Shown: positions 47,973-58,966, counted from the stretch's first letter. The stretch is DNA of 64,000 nt from Catenovulum maritimum (GCF_001050375.1 NZ_KQ130492.1:69027-133026), one strand, 5' to 3'. The notes: generated by a model not told the origin, from the letters alone. Made by a program: numbers and translations.

Positions 47973-49505
47973 TTAATTTGACGGAAATATATCTTCTTCG
48001 TTAAATTCTTCTTCTGGTTTATCTGGTCTAGTGTAGCGTCTTACTTGGAGTACTATGCCCATTTTGGGATGATCGAAATAGTGAACTTCACCTGAGCGAA
48101 TTCGTCGATTTTGTTGGAAATAGTATGGGTGTAGATACGCCTTTTTCTCCGCTGGTTCTGCAAGTGTTGAGACCGAAGCCGCATTAGGCGCAATATTAGC
48201 TTGCTCAATTATACTTTGCTCTAGGATCTCTTCATCCTGCTCTGCTGGGTGATCGGTTATTTCTCGAATGTTGAACTCAGTTTCGATAAATAAATAATGG
48301 CGCAAGTAAATCTTAAATAAACCGTCTAGCTGCCAAACATTATCAGGCGTCCCCGATATCGTTTGCTGGATCTGCCATTCATCTTTTTGTTTTTGACTTT
48401 GTGCAGTTTCAACATCCCAAGTTTTATCATCAATTTTACTCAACACATTTTGAATATTATCTAAAATCGACTGATGATTTAGAGTTTGGCTTTCGGTGAC
48501 TAGCTCTGTTTCTGCTTGTTCAGTGTCGACTTCGATAGGCTCTAGCGTTTTTTCGATCGGCTCACCATTGTAATGAAAATCCTTGCTATAGTTTTTTCCA
48601 GCATAGATACGCCAAGGTGTTTCTTCATTTTGCGCTTTAACTGGTTGTCGCCATGCTAGGTGAATTAACGGGGTTAACTCTTTACGCCATCTAAATTTAG
48701 CAACTGCCTTATTAAATTCTAATTTATCTTCCGAAAGGAGATAGGGGACCTCACTGTATTCATCTACAAAAGACGTTACTTTAATTGGGGTTTTATCCCA
48801 ATGTAGATCTAGTTCTTGCGCGATTATTAATGCACGTTCTTGTGTTAGTAAGCTAGGTTCAGGTTTTTGGCACAGCGCAGGGTAATGCCAACTTGGTTGG
48901 TCGACAGGAAATGTGTAGCTGGCTAATGTTTCACTGGTTAAGCCAGATTGCTCCGTTTCTTCGCTTTCGGCTAAAGAGTCAGTTTGAGCCGTAATTTCGC
49001 TGACTAATTCTGTACCCGCTTGTGATAGCGAACTAGGCTCGACAACTTCATTTAACGCTAATAAGGCTTGTTGCGATTGCTGATAAGCTGCTAACTCTAG
49101 GTTCAATAATTCGCTATTTATTTCTACTTGGCTCGCTATATTGACCTTTGCTTCTGTTTGACTGATTAACTCAGGCGCTAGCTGATTAATCCCAAATGCA
49201 GCTAACGGCACTTTAGGTAAAACTTGTGGTTTAGTTTCACACTCGGGTAACCAGTTTTGTCTTAAAACAGCCATCTCTGGATATAAAACATCAGAAATTA
49301 AATCACGAGAATGGTTAATTAAGATGGGGTTTAGTTGAGGAGCGAAAACTTCAGTCGTGGGATCTTTACTATCGTCTCGACTAAAAATAAACAGCTCAAC
49401 TTCAAACCAACGATCTTCTTCAGCATATAATGGCACACTGACTAGCAGGCTTGCTAAACTGGTTAGTGCTAGTGGGAGTGTACTAAGGTATTTTTTGATA
49501 TCCAT
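47973..49505 (-). CDS. csiV: CsiV family peptidoglycan-associated protein
   Basis: The 510-residue periplasmic protein has a signal peptide (cleavage near LYA-EED). The family's mature start, RWFEVELFIFSRDD, and C-terminal block, YYFQQNRRIRSGEVHYFDHP followed by GIVLQVRRY, are both visible. The middle is acidic, Q/E/T-rich and poorly conserved. CsiV of Vibrio cholerae is needed for growth with D-amino acids and acts with the PBP1A activator LpoA. As in Vibrio, the gene lies beside mfd, 10 bp downstream here, so they are probably co-transcribed. Confidence 0.87.
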   Translation of the reverse strand: MDIKKYLSTLPLALTSLASLLVSVPLYAEEDRWFEVELFIFSRDDSKDPTTEVFAPQLNPILINHSRDLISDVLYPEMAVLRQNWLPECETKPQVLPKVPLAAFGINQLAPELISQTEAKVNIASQVEINSELLNLELAAYQQSQQALLALNEVVEPSSLSQAGTELVSEITAQTDSLAESEETEQSGLTSETLASYTFPVDQPSWHYPALCQKPEPSLLTQERALIIAQELDLHWDKTPIKVTSFVDEYSEVPYLLSEDKLEFNKAVAKFRWRKELTPLIHLAWRQPVKAQNEETPWRIYAGKNYSKDFHYNGEPIEKTLEPIEVDTEQAETELVTESQTLNHQSILDNIQNVLSKIDDKTWDVETAQSQKQKDEWQIQQTISGTPDNVWQLDGLFKIYLRHYLFIETEFNIREITDHPAEQDEEILEQSIIEQANIAPNAASVSTLAEPAEKKAYLHPYYFQQNRRIRSGEVHYFDHPKMGIVLQVRRYTRPDKPEEEFNEEDIFPSN

Positions 49506-49515
49506 AAACTCAGTG

Positions 49516-52500
49516 TTAAGCCGTTAATTTCTGTGAAAATTCTTTAACCATAGATTCTACCAGCTTGATCCTTTCTCGGGTATCTTCAACTTCTATATTA
49601 AAGCGTAATTTATTTGGCCCAGCCATACCATAAAACTTAGGTTGAGACTGGATTAAACCTATGATGAAACCTGCATCGACTTTAGTGGATTCACTAAATT
49701 CCAGTGTACCGCCTTTTGGACCCGCATCTATTTTCTTAATGCCTATTCTGGCCGCATCTAGCTTGATTAAATTGACACGGACTAAATTTTTAACTGAATC
49801 TGGCAATAGGCCAAAACGGTCGATTAATTCAACTTGGAAATCATCAATATCATCTGCTGATTTGCAAGACGCTAAGCGTTTATAGAGAGATAAGCGAATA
49901 TTAACATCTGGGATATAATCTTCAGGGATTAACGCTGGAATTCTCAATTCGACTTCGGTTTGATTTTGCAGCACAGTGTCGAGCGAAGGCTCTTTGCCTT
50001 GTTTCAGTGATTCAACTGCTTGTTCCAGCATTTCCATATATAAGCTGAATCCAATAGATGCAATTTGACCACTTTGATCCTCGCCTAACAATTCGCCTGC
50101 GCCACGTATCTCTAAATCGTGAGTCGCTAACATAAAGCCTGCGCCGAGGTCTTCTAGCTGTGAAATTGCATCCAAACGTTTAACGGCATCTTTAGTCATG
50201 CGTTTTGGTGGCGGCGTTAGCAGGTAAGCATAAGCTTGATGATGCGAGCGACCAACTCGACCTCTTAATTGATGGAGCTGAGCCAAACCAAAATTATCAG
50301 CTCTATCTATAATAATTGTGTTGGCGCTGGATACATCAATACCAGTCTCGATAATAGTAGTACAAACTAATACATTAAATCTTTGGTGATAAAAGTCACC
50401 CATGACTTGTTCTAGCTCGCGCTCTCGCATTTGGCCATGAGCAGTTACCACATTTGCCTCTGGGACTAAATCACGAATGCTTTGAGCTGTTTTTTCGATA
50501 GTTTCAACTGAATTATGCAAGAAATAAACTTGGCCACCTCGCATTACTTCACGACTGATGGCTTCTTTGATTAAGTCATCATCCCTTTGATGAACAAAGG
50601 TTTTCACCGCTAAACGTTTTTTAGGCGGGGTGGCTATGATAGATAGATCTCGCATCCCACTCATTGCCATGTTTAAGGTTCTTGGAATTGGGGTTGCGGT
50701 TAAAGTTAAAATATCAACATCGGCTCGGCGCGATTTAATTAGTTCTTTTTGCTTCACGCCGAATCTATGCTCTTCATCCACTACTAATAAACCGAGATCC
50801 GAAAACTTTACATCTTTAGAAAGGAGTTTATGTGTCCCTATGATGATGTCGACTTTGCCTTCCGCTAAATCGGCCAAAACCGCATTTTGTTCTTTTGTGG
50901 TTTTAAACCTAGAAAGGACTTCTACTTTTACCGGCCAATCTGCGAATCTATCTTTGAAATTTTCATAATGTTGTTGAGCGAGCAAAGTGGTTGGTACTAG
51001 CACTGCAACTTGTTTACTGGCGTTAATCGACATGAATGCTGCACGCATAGCGACTTCAGTTTTACCAAAACCCACATCACCACAAACGAGCCTATCCATA
51101 GCTTTGTTCATTTGCATATCGTTAATGACGGCAGAAATTGCATCAACTTGGTCATTGGTTTCTTCAAACGGAAAACCCGCTGCGAACTGATTATAATCTT
51201 GTTCGTCAAATTTAAAAGCAAAGCCAGGTTTTGCATCTCTTCTGGCGTATATATCTAGTAATTCAGCTGCAACGTCTTTTACTTTTTCTAACGCCTTGCG
51301 TTTTGCTTTATCCCAGCTGTCGCTGCTGAGTTTATGAATTGGCGCATTATCTATATCACCGCCAGAATAACGTGCAATTAAGTTAAGCGAAGAGACAGGG
51401 ACATAGAGTTTAGAGTCGGCATACTCTAAAGTTAAAAATTCAGTTGGTACGCCTGCTGCGTCAATTGTTTGCAGTCCATGATAACGGCCAACACCATGGT
51501 TAAGGTGAACCACAGGCTGACCTATTTGTAATTCAGCTAAATTTTTGATGACAGCATCAGTGTTGGTAACCTGATTACGAGCTGAACTACGCTTACGTCT
51601 TTGAGTGACTCTATTCTCGAGTAACTCGGTTTCTGTAATTACCGCGATTTGTTGTTTGTCTAAATAAGTTAAAAAGCTATGTTCTAACTCTGAAATACAA
51701 ATAGCGAGTTTGTCACTGCCGGTTAAAAAGTCTTCTATGCTAGTCACTTTTTTCGGCTTAATTTTATCTTTTTGCAACAACTCTAGAACGGTTTCGCGAC
51801 GACCTTGAGATTCTGCGATAAATAAGCAACGATCAGATTGAGCAATAACTTGTTTTAGTTTAGCTAATGGATCTGCTGCTGTAGATTGAACCGCAATATC
51901 ATTAAGGATTTGTGTGTCAAAGTTGATTCTACCTGCTTTCGCTTCTATTGGCGCAGCACTTACTTCTATTCGCGCAAAAGGTTTCAGCTTGGCAAAAAAC
52001 TCGTTAACCGGTAAGAAAAGTTGATTCGGGGTTAAAATCGGTCTTTGCTTGTTATAGCGTCTGTTTTCATAACGGTTTTCAACATCGTGCCTAAAATGCT
52101 CAGCATGCTGCTCTAGGTTATGGCTGAATACGACTAAGCTGCTTTTGGGAATATAATCAAATAAGCTAGCGGTACTCTCAAAGAAGAAAGGTAAGTAGTA
52201 CTCTATGCCAGACGGCATTATTTTTTTGCTGACCTGATAGTAAATTGATTCTTTATCTGTTGTCGCTTCAAAATGTTCTCGCCAGTTTTGGCGGAATTTC
52301 TCAATCCCTTGTTCGTCTATTGGGAACTCATGTGCAGGCAATAAATTGATTTCTTTGATTTTATCGCCACTTCTTTGGGTTTCTGGATCAAATACGCGTA
52401 TGGTTTCAACTTCATCGTCAAAAAAGTCAATTCTAAAAGGCTGTTTGCTGCCCATAGGGAAAAGGTCTAATAAAGAGCCCCTCACACTAAATTCGCCATG

Positions 52501-52986
52501 TTCCATGACTTGATCGACTAAACGGTAGCCGGATTTATCTAATCGAATACGCATTGCTTGAATATCAAGTTTGTCACTTTGTTTAACTTGTAACGCGTAA
52601 TGTTCAATAAACTCGACAGGCGCCATTAACATCAAAGCTGTATTTATCGAAACAACAAAAATACCTTTGCCTTGCTGAATTTTGTGCAAGGTATCGAGTC
52701 GTTGAGAAATAATATCCTGATGAGGCGAAAAGGTATCGTAAGCCAAGGTTTCCCAATCAGGGAAATAGGCATTTGGAATATTTGTATGCTCGAGTAAAGA
52801 TTCTATTTCAGCGGCTAATTTGAGCGCCGACGAGGTATCTGAGGTAATGACAAGTACGGGCTCTGTTTGGCTTGTCGCTAATTGACTGATCGCTAGCGCC
52901 ATACTACTACCGTGAAGCTGTCCCCATTTTATGTGATCAGAGATTTTTTTGGGTAAAGGTGGAGATAACAATTCAGCAGCTTTCAT
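49516..52986 (-). CDS. mfd: Transcription-repair coupling factor Mfd
   Basis: Mfd removes RNA polymerase stalled at DNA lesions and recruits UvrA. The 1156-residue protein (E. coli 1148) has the UvrB-homology region (about 20-330), the CarD-like RNA-polymerase-interaction domain (IGQPVVHLNHGVGRYHGLQT), and the helicase motifs: Walker A CGDVGFGKTEVAMRAAF, DEEH box LVVDEEHRFGV, LTATPIPRTLNMAMSGMRD. The TRG motif and a C-terminal D7 domain (IPEDYIPDVNIRLSLYKRLA) follow. It has no obvious defect. Confidence 0.98.
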   Translation of the reverse strand: MKAAELLSPPLPKKISDHIKWGQLHGSSMALAISQLATSQTEPVLVITSDTSSALKLAAEIESLLEHTNIPNAYFPDWETLAYDTFSPHQDIISQRLDTLHKIQQGKGIFVVSINTALMLMAPVEFIEHYALQVKQSDKLDIQAMRIRLDKSGYRLVDQVMEHGEFSVRGSLLDLFPMGSKQPFRIDFFDDEVETIRVFDPETQRSGDKIKEINLLPAHEFPIDEQGIEKFRQNWREHFEATTDKESIYYQVSKKIMPSGIEYYLPFFFESTASLFDYIPKSSLVVFSHNLEQHAEHFRHDVENRYENRRYNKQRPILTPNQLFLPVNEFFAKLKPFARIEVSAAPIEAKAGRINFDTQILNDIAVQSTAADPLAKLKQVIAQSDRCLFIAESQGRRETVLELLQKDKIKPKKVTSIEDFLTGSDKLAICISELEHSFLTYLDKQQIAVITETELLENRVTQRRKRSSARNQVTNTDAVIKNLAELQIGQPVVHLNHGVGRYHGLQTIDAAGVPTEFLTLEYADSKLYVPVSSLNLIARYSGGDIDNAPIHKLSSDSWDKAKRKALEKVKDVAAELLDIYARRDAKPGFAFKFDEQDYNQFAAGFPFEETNDQVDAISAVINDMQMNKAMDRLVCGDVGFGKTEVAMRAAFMSINASKQVAVLVPTTLLAQQHYENFKDRFADWPVKVEVLSRFKTTKEQNAVLADLAEGKVDIIIGTHKLLSKDVKFSDLGLLVVDEEHRFGVKQKELIKSRRADVDILTLTATPIPRTLNMAMSGMRDLSIIATPPKKRLAVKTFVHQRDDDLIKEAISREVMRGGQVYFLHNSVETIEKTAQSIRDLVPEANVVTAHGQMRERELEQVMGDFYHQRFNVLVCTTIIETGIDVSSANTIIIDRADNFGLAQLHQLRGRVGRSHHQAYAYLLTPPPKRMTKDAVKRLDAISQLEDLGAGFMLATHDLEIRGAGELLGEDQSGQIASIGFSLYMEMLEQAVESLKQGKEPSLDTVLQNQTEVELRIPALIPEDYIPDVNIRLSLYKRLASCKSADDIDDFQVELIDRFGLLPDSVKNLVRVNLIKLDAARIGIKKIDAGPKGGTLEFSESTKVDAGFIIGLIQSQPKFYGMAGPNKLRFNIEVEDTRERIKLVESMVKEFSQKLTA

Positions 52987-53345
52987 AATTTTTTAAGTAC
53001 TTAATTTTACACAAACATTTTGGCTGACAAGTTTAATCAAGTTTGCCTCGAAAGACCATTGATTCAAGCAGATTACGCCCTAGTTTTGAGAATAAACCTG
53101 AGCTTTGGATAACAACTTGCTTTCTTGAGGTTATTTTTCCTGGCTCATTTGGTATTAATTGCGTTAAATTCGCTCGTAATATCCAGCTATTACTTACGCA
53201 AATTCGCGTTGTGCTAAGAAAAAATATCTCACAAGAAATAATGAATATAAATTAGCTAATAATTTCATAGCATTAGCTAATTTATTATCCAGAACTCAGG
53301 CTAATAATAGGCGGAAAATATTTAGTTTTTCACTAAACCATAAAA

Positions 53346-53384
53346 AATGAATAATTATTCAATAAAAATGATTTTAAATTCATT
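53346..53384 (+). promoter_or_regulatory. Tandem ARG boxes (ArgR operator) before argD
   Basis: Box 1, AATGAATAATTATTCAAT (53346-53363), is a near-perfect ARG box. Box 2, AATGATTTTAAATTCATT (53367-53384), follows after exactly 3 bp. Paired 18-bp boxes with 3-bp spacing are the standard ArgR hexamer site. They lie about 130 bp before the argD start, implying arginine-dependent control. Confidence 0.9.
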
Positions 53385-53480
53385 TTTATTTTGCTTTAAT
53401 ACAAATCTGAATTCGCAAGTTTTCACCTTTTGAGTATACTTATAGGCAATAATTAAAGTTTGCTATTTTTATAACAATAA

Positions 53481-54731
<1,251 letters not shown>

Positions 54732-54826
54732 ACCACAGCATAAATTCCTTGCTAGTATCGAGGAATTAATTGAGTTAATTAATAACTCACATCACAACCA
54801 TTCAATTTAGCTGTATTAGCTGAAAT

Positions 54827-54859
54827 AAAGGCCTCCGCTGAACTAGCCGGGGGCCTTTT
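54827..54859 (+). terminator. Terminator of argD
   Basis: An 11-bp stem AAAGGCCTCCG/CGGGGGCCTTT (54827-54837, 54848-54858; one G-T pair) ends in TTTT. Confidence 0.88.
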
Positions 54860-54904
54860 GCGCTATACACTGGTATTATACTCATACTTATCCTGATAAT
54901 AGAC

Positions 54905-54920
54905 TTGAATACGTATTCAA
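54905..54920. promoter_or_regulatory. Perfect 16-bp palindrome upstream of uxaC
   Basis: TTGAATACGTATTCAA is fully self-complementary. It lies in the argD-uxaC gap, 295 bp before uxaC. The TGAAT-N4-ATTCA core resembles an ARG box but has ACGT in the centre, so either ArgR or an unknown dimeric repressor could bind. Confidence 0.55.
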
Positions 54921-55033
54921 ATAATTTTTACACACGCGTTAATTTTTGATCGCTTCTTTTCTTAATATATTTCGTTAAATTTATCTGCTTAAAATAATTG
55001 GACCTTGACACATTACACTTTATTAACACATAA

Positions 55034-55047
55034 TGCTACCGGTGGCA
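55034..55047 (+). promoter_or_regulatory. LacI-family-type operator upstream of uxaC
   Basis: TGCTACCGGTGGCA is palindromic except for one pair and has the central CCGG layout of LacI-family sugar-acid operators such as the GntR (gluconate) box. It lies 168 bp before the uronate isomerase gene. No regulator gene is nearby. Confidence 0.5.
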
Positions 55048-55214
55048 CAATTGAGAGTGCAATACATTAAAATTGTAATTCGATAAATTCAGTAATTGCG
55101 TTAGGTAAATTAAAGCTGATAAATGAATACATTTAGTTAATAAAGTAAGGCTGGAAGTTGAGCTCGTTTTTTAAATATACCCAAATTCCAGCATAGTAAA
55201 TATTAGAGGGCGCC

Positions 55215-56636
55215 ATGTCTAAACCATTACATCTTCATCCTGACCGACTATTTAGCTCAGATCCAACTCAAAGAGCGATTAGCCGAGAGCTTTATAAAAC
55301 AGTTGCAAATTTGCCAATTATTAGCCCACATGGCCATACTGATCCGAGTTGGTTTGCTGATAATGAATGCTTCCAAAATGCGACAGAGTTATTAATCATT
55401 CCAGATCATTACGTTTTCCGTATGTTTTATAGTCAAGGGATTAAATTGGAAGACTTGGGGATCCCACGCATTGATGGCGGAGAGGTTGAAACTGACTATT
55501 TAAAAATTTGGCACATTTTGGCCGAAAATTTTCATCTTTTCCATGGAACACCATCAAGCATCTGGATGAATTTTGTGTTTAGCGAAGTGTTTGGGTTTAC
55601 AGAAGTTTTATGTCCAGAAAATGCTGAAGACTATTACCATAAAATTAATGCAAAACTGACTTCTGAAGCATTTAGGCCAAGAGCTTTACTCGAAAGGTTT
55701 AACATTGAGCTATTAGCGACTACTGAGGGGGCGACAGATGATCTTAAGCACCATGCTAAAATGAAAGGTACAGGTGTAGATAACACGGTTATTACAACTT
55801 TTCGTCCAGATGATGTGACCGATCCTGAGCGCTTAAGTTTTATGGCTAATTTGGAAACATTAGCTGACTTAACGGGTGAGAATGTTACAAGTTGGAGCGG
55901 ATATTTAAATGCACTAAGAAGTCGACGTGAAGTTTTCAGAGCACACGGTGCAACTGCAACAGACCATGGTCATCCTTCTGCGTTTACGGCCGATTTATCA
56001 AAAGCTGACTGTGAAAAATTATTTTCGATTGTGCTTTCGGGTAAAGCAACGCCAGAGCAAGCTGAGCTATTTAGAGCGCAAATGCTCACAGAAATGGCAG
56101 GTATGAGCTGCGAAGACGGTATGGTGATGCAAATTCATCCTGGTGCTCGCCGTAATCATAATAAAAAGGTTTTTGAACGATTTGGCTTTGATAAGGGTTG
56201 TGATATTCCAGGTAGAACAAATTTTGTTGAAGACTTACAACCTTTGCTTTCAAAATTTGGTACTGAGTCTGATCTTAGAGTAATTTTGTTTACTCTTGAT
56301 GAGTCGGCTTATGCACGCGAATTAGCGCCACTAGCAGGGCATTATCCTTGCCTTAAGTTAGGTCCTGCATGGTGGTTTCATGATAGTCCTGAAGGCATGT
56401 TACGTTATCGCCATAATGTAACTGAGACTGCAGGGTTTTATAATACGGTTGGCTTTAATGATGATACCAGAGCCTTCTTGTCGATCCCTTCACGCCATGA
56501 TGTCGCACGTCGAATCGACTGCCGCTTCTTAGCTCAGCTAGTTACAGAGCATAGAATCACTGAAGAAGCAGCACATGATTTGGCTTACGACTTATCTTAT
56601 CGTTTAGCGAAAGAGGCATACCAATTAACTAAATAA
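55215..56636 (+). CDS. uxaC: Glucuronate (uronate) isomerase
   Basis: UxaC converts D-glucuronate to D-fructuronate and D-galacturonate to D-tagaturonate, the entry to uronate catabolism. The 473-residue length equals E. coli UxaC (470). Family landmarks are NLPIISPHGHTDPSWFADNE with the metal-binding HGH, TTEGATDDLKHH, TFRPDDVTDP, MVMQIHPGARRNHN and a C-terminal FLSIPSRHDVARRIDCRFLA. It is alone: uxuA, uxuB, kdgK and kdgA are not in the window, so the pathway is split. ATG has GAGGGC upstream. Confidence 0.97.
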   Translation: MSKPLHLHPDRLFSSDPTQRAISRELYKTVANLPIISPHGHTDPSWFADNECFQNATELLIIPDHYVFRMFYSQGIKLEDLGIPRIDGGEVETDYLKIWHILAENFHLFHGTPSSIWMNFVFSEVFGFTEVLCPENAEDYYHKINAKLTSEAFRPRALLERFNIELLATTEGATDDLKHHAKMKGTGVDNTVITTFRPDDVTDPERLSFMANLETLADLTGENVTSWSGYLNALRSRREVFRAHGATATDHGHPSAFTADLSKADCEKLFSIVLSGKATPEQAELFRAQMLTEMAGMSCEDGMVMQIHPGARRNHNKKVFERFGFDKGCDIPGRTNFVEDLQPLLSKFGTESDLRVILFTLDESAYARELAPLAGHYPCLKLGPAWWFHDSPEGMLRYRHNVTETAGFYNTVGFNDDTRAFLSIPSRHDVARRIDCRFLAQLVTEHRITEEAAHDLAYDLSYRLAKEAYQLTK

Positions 56637-56729
56637 CACGCTCTAGCACGAATAATAATATAATAACAACCGCCCAATTTGCTTTGTGCGTCCTTAGTGA
56701 ATTAAGCGGTTTGCACATCTCCCAACTTT

Positions 56730-56759
56730 GCCCACTGGTTTATCATCGTGGGCTTTTTT
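56730..56759 (+). terminator. Terminator downstream of uxaC
   Basis: A 6-bp GC-rich stem GCCCAC/GTGGGC (56730-56735, 56748-56753) with a 12-base loop is followed by TTTTTT. The rest of the 350-bp gap to the next gene shows no ORF. Confidence 0.82.
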
Positions 56760-56986
56760 ACGCTATTTAACTTGAATTCGGGGAAGAAAATAGCTAAGGC
56801 ATTGTAAGCCTGAATAAAGACTTAATTTAGTGATTATCTGTTTTGAAGACTTGAAAAATTAACTTTGAATTAATTCTTTTTAAATTAGCTAATGGGAAAT
56901 CAAAGGACTTTTACAGTTTTAAATTTACCTTGATGTTAAACATGATAATATTAGCTTTCTAGGTTCATAAACTTTCAAGACTTTAA

Positions 56987-57445
56987 ATGACTTACTTAAG
57001 TACTTATCAACAAGCCGTTTTAAACGAACTATCCATTGACTGTTATATGTCACCCGATTCTAAACTAGACTCTAGTGGTACTGCTGAGTCAGATTCTAAA
57101 ATGGTAAATACCCAAGTTGTTGAAGCGTCCGATAAAACGAATCTGGTTAAACCTCAAGACTATCTCGCCCAGATAAAAGCTAACTTGGCGATAAGTACAC
57201 AGGCCACTGAGTCAGCTAAAGTTTCAGTTGACTTTAATTTGCAAGTTGAAGCCCTGAATTGGCAAGATATTGCTATTTTTGAATTTGAGTTAATCAAAGC
57301 CGGTTGGACTTTTGAACAATCAGCCTCTAGTGTTACGCTTAAACACAAAAGTTTAACCACAAATAGTATGTTAGATTTACAAAATGCGGACGCTAAGAAA
57401 AAGCTTTGGCACATGTTTACTCAAACTTTTTCTGGACAGTTGTAA
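56987..57445 (+). CDS. holD: Probable DNA polymerase III psi subunit (HolD-like)
   Basis: The 152-residue protein lies directly before rimI, with no gap, as holD does in E. coli. Its ends resemble psi: an N-terminal YQQAVLNELSIDCYMSPDS, comparable to the chi-binding start with its 'QQLGI-W', and a C-terminal LQNADAKKKLWHMFTQTF, comparable to 'NPTARAALWQQI'. Between them are a Ser/Asp/Lys-rich insert (about 20-55) and a central beta/alpha region. HolD bridges the clamp loader and the chi subunit and so SSB. The family diverges fast, so this rests on synteny plus weak terminal similarity. Confidence 0.6.
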   Translation: MTYLSTYQQAVLNELSIDCYMSPDSKLDSSGTAESDSKMVNTQVVEASDKTNLVKPQDYLAQIKANLAISTQATESAKVSVDFNLQVEALNWQDIAIFEFELIKAGWTFEQSASSVTLKHKSLTTNSMLDLQNADAKKKLWHMFTQTFSGQL

Positions 57446-57907
57446 ATGAATATTCGTCCACTCGTCGCGACCGAACAGAATCAAACCGATATAGATAAGA
57501 TTGAAGCGTTAGAAAATGCTGAGCAAGATTTCCCTTGGTCGCGAAAAATTATTGAATCCTGTTTTGGGCCTAGGTATCAAAATTTTGGCATATTTGAAAA
57601 CGACAATTTGCTTGGTTACTTAGTTAGCGATTGCATTGCCGGTGAAGCTAATTTAATGAATATTTGCATTGCGAAGTCGCATCGTCGGCAAGGTCTCGCA
57701 GAGAAGCTGTTAACCGAAATGTTTAGTCAAATACAAGCTAAAAATGCGGATACAGTTTGGCTAGAGGTTAGAGAGTCTAACTTGGCAGCAATCAATTTAT
57801 ACGAGAAGTTAGGTTTTAATCAAATATCAATTCGGCCAAAATATTACCCAACCAAAGAGGGTAGTAATGAAGATGCTGTGATTATGAGTTTAATGCTGTT
57901 TAGTTAG
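57446..57907 (+). CDS. rimI: Ribosomal protein S18-alanine N-acetyltransferase
   Basis: RimI is a GNAT enzyme that acetylates the N-terminus of ribosomal protein S18. The 153-residue product has FPWSRKIIESCF near the N-terminus, the acetyl-CoA-binding SHRRQGLAEKLLTEMF, and WLEVRESNLAAINLYEKLGF with the RimI-typical E-VR-SN-A-LY-K-GF signature, then RPKYYPT. It begins immediately after the stop of the HolD-like gene and surely shares its transcript. Confidence 0.95.
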   Translation: MNIRPLVATEQNQTDIDKIEALENAEQDFPWSRKIIESCFGPRYQNFGIFENDNLLGYLVSDCIAGEANLMNICIAKSHRRQGLAEKLLTEMFSQIQAKNADTVWLEVRESNLAAINLYEKLGFNQISIRPKYYPTKEGSNEDAVIMSLMLFS

Positions 57908-58018
57908 AGCTAATGGTTACTTGCTAAACAAAGACAAGTCTGAATAGTTCGCTTGAATTAGGTAGTTCGGCTTATTTAGGTATACAATCCTAGTATCTTT
58001 TCTTAAATTCATCAGATA

Positions 58019-58945
58019 ATGAAAGTCGACGCTAATCTCACTAACACTAATGTCATAGATAATAAAGCTTCTGTTAGTCAGCAAGCGCCGGTGAAAAAAT
58101 CGGCGAATTCTAAACCGGTTAATCCGACTTCTGTTCATATTTCATCTGATAATACATATTCTCAATCTTTAAGATTAAGCCAAATCGCACATAGATTTGG
58201 TATCGCGAAAACCAATACATCTAAAGAGCAAAGCATAGAGCAAAGGGCGGGTCGACGTGAGCGTTTAAATGCTGCGAGAAAGCAGCAGAATCTTGAAGCT
58301 ATTATGGAGTTTGCTCAGCAATATATTGATTCATCATCCTCGCAAGAAGAGGTCGACCCTGATTGGTTATATCAATTCTTCGATATGGCAGAGACGATTT
58401 TTTCGTCCTCAATGCAACACTTGTGGGGGAAGATTCTTTCTATACAAATTTCTAAACCCGGTACTTTTTCGTTAAGAGCTTTAAAAACTTTAAATCAAAT
58501 GACTTTTAAAGAAGCCATCATGTTTCAGCATGCTTGCGCTTTAATGGTCCGAGATAAGCTGGAGTATGGCGGAAAGATAATTACGGGCTACTATTTACCT
58601 GCTTCATTTTTTTCTTTTCTGTCCAAAAGTCAAAGTAAAAGCATCAACTTGAGCAAATTTAAGCTGAACTATCCTGAGTTATTAAGTTTAATCGATTTAA
58701 ATTTAATTTATGCCACTGAGATAGAAATGGCGCCACTTGCCCTTGGCCAAGCTATGGAGTTTGATGGTATGACGAGTAAAGTTCAAATTAAGGCAAGTAA
58801 GCCAGGTTTAGTGCTCACTTACTATAAATTGACTCAAATTGGCAATGAGTTAACTAAGCTAATTGCAACAGAGTCTAGGCCAGATTATTTTAATCAGTTA
58901 CCTGCTGTATTTAACCCTGTTGCCGAGGTGAATACGAGTATTTAG
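58019..58945 (+). CDS. TIGR03899 family protein (DUF2806-related)
   Basis: The 308-residue protein of unknown function has a polar, Ser/Asn-rich N-terminus (about 1-60), then RRERLNAARKQQNLEAIMEF. A central block PDWLYQFFDMAETIFSSSMQ followed by LWGKILSIQISKPGTFSLRA recalls TIGR03899/DUF2806. No signal peptide or membrane segment is seen, so it is probably cytoplasmic. The start codon is ATG 58019 without a clear ribosome-binding site. It follows rimI by 111 bp on the same strand and has no obvious functional link to its neighbours. Confidence 0.75.
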   Translation: MKVDANLTNTNVIDNKASVSQQAPVKKSANSKPVNPTSVHISSDNTYSQSLRLSQIAHRFGIAKTNTSKEQSIEQRAGRRERLNAARKQQNLEAIMEFAQQYIDSSSSQEEVDPDWLYQFFDMAETIFSSSMQHLWGKILSIQISKPGTFSLRALKTLNQMTFKEAIMFQHACALMVRDKLEYGGKIITGYYLPASFFSFLSKSQSKSINLSKFKLNYPELLSLIDLNLIYATEIEMAPLALGQAMEFDGMTSKVQIKASKPGLVLTYYKLTQIGNELTKLIATESRPDYFNQLPAVFNPVAEVNTSI

Positions 58946-58966
58946 CTTAGTGACAAACGACTTGGC

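Noticed and set aside
53043..53255. 70-codon ORF in the mfd-argD gap
   Set aside because: No good ribosome-binding site, no recognisable composition or family; AT-rich intergenic DNA next to the ArgR sites.
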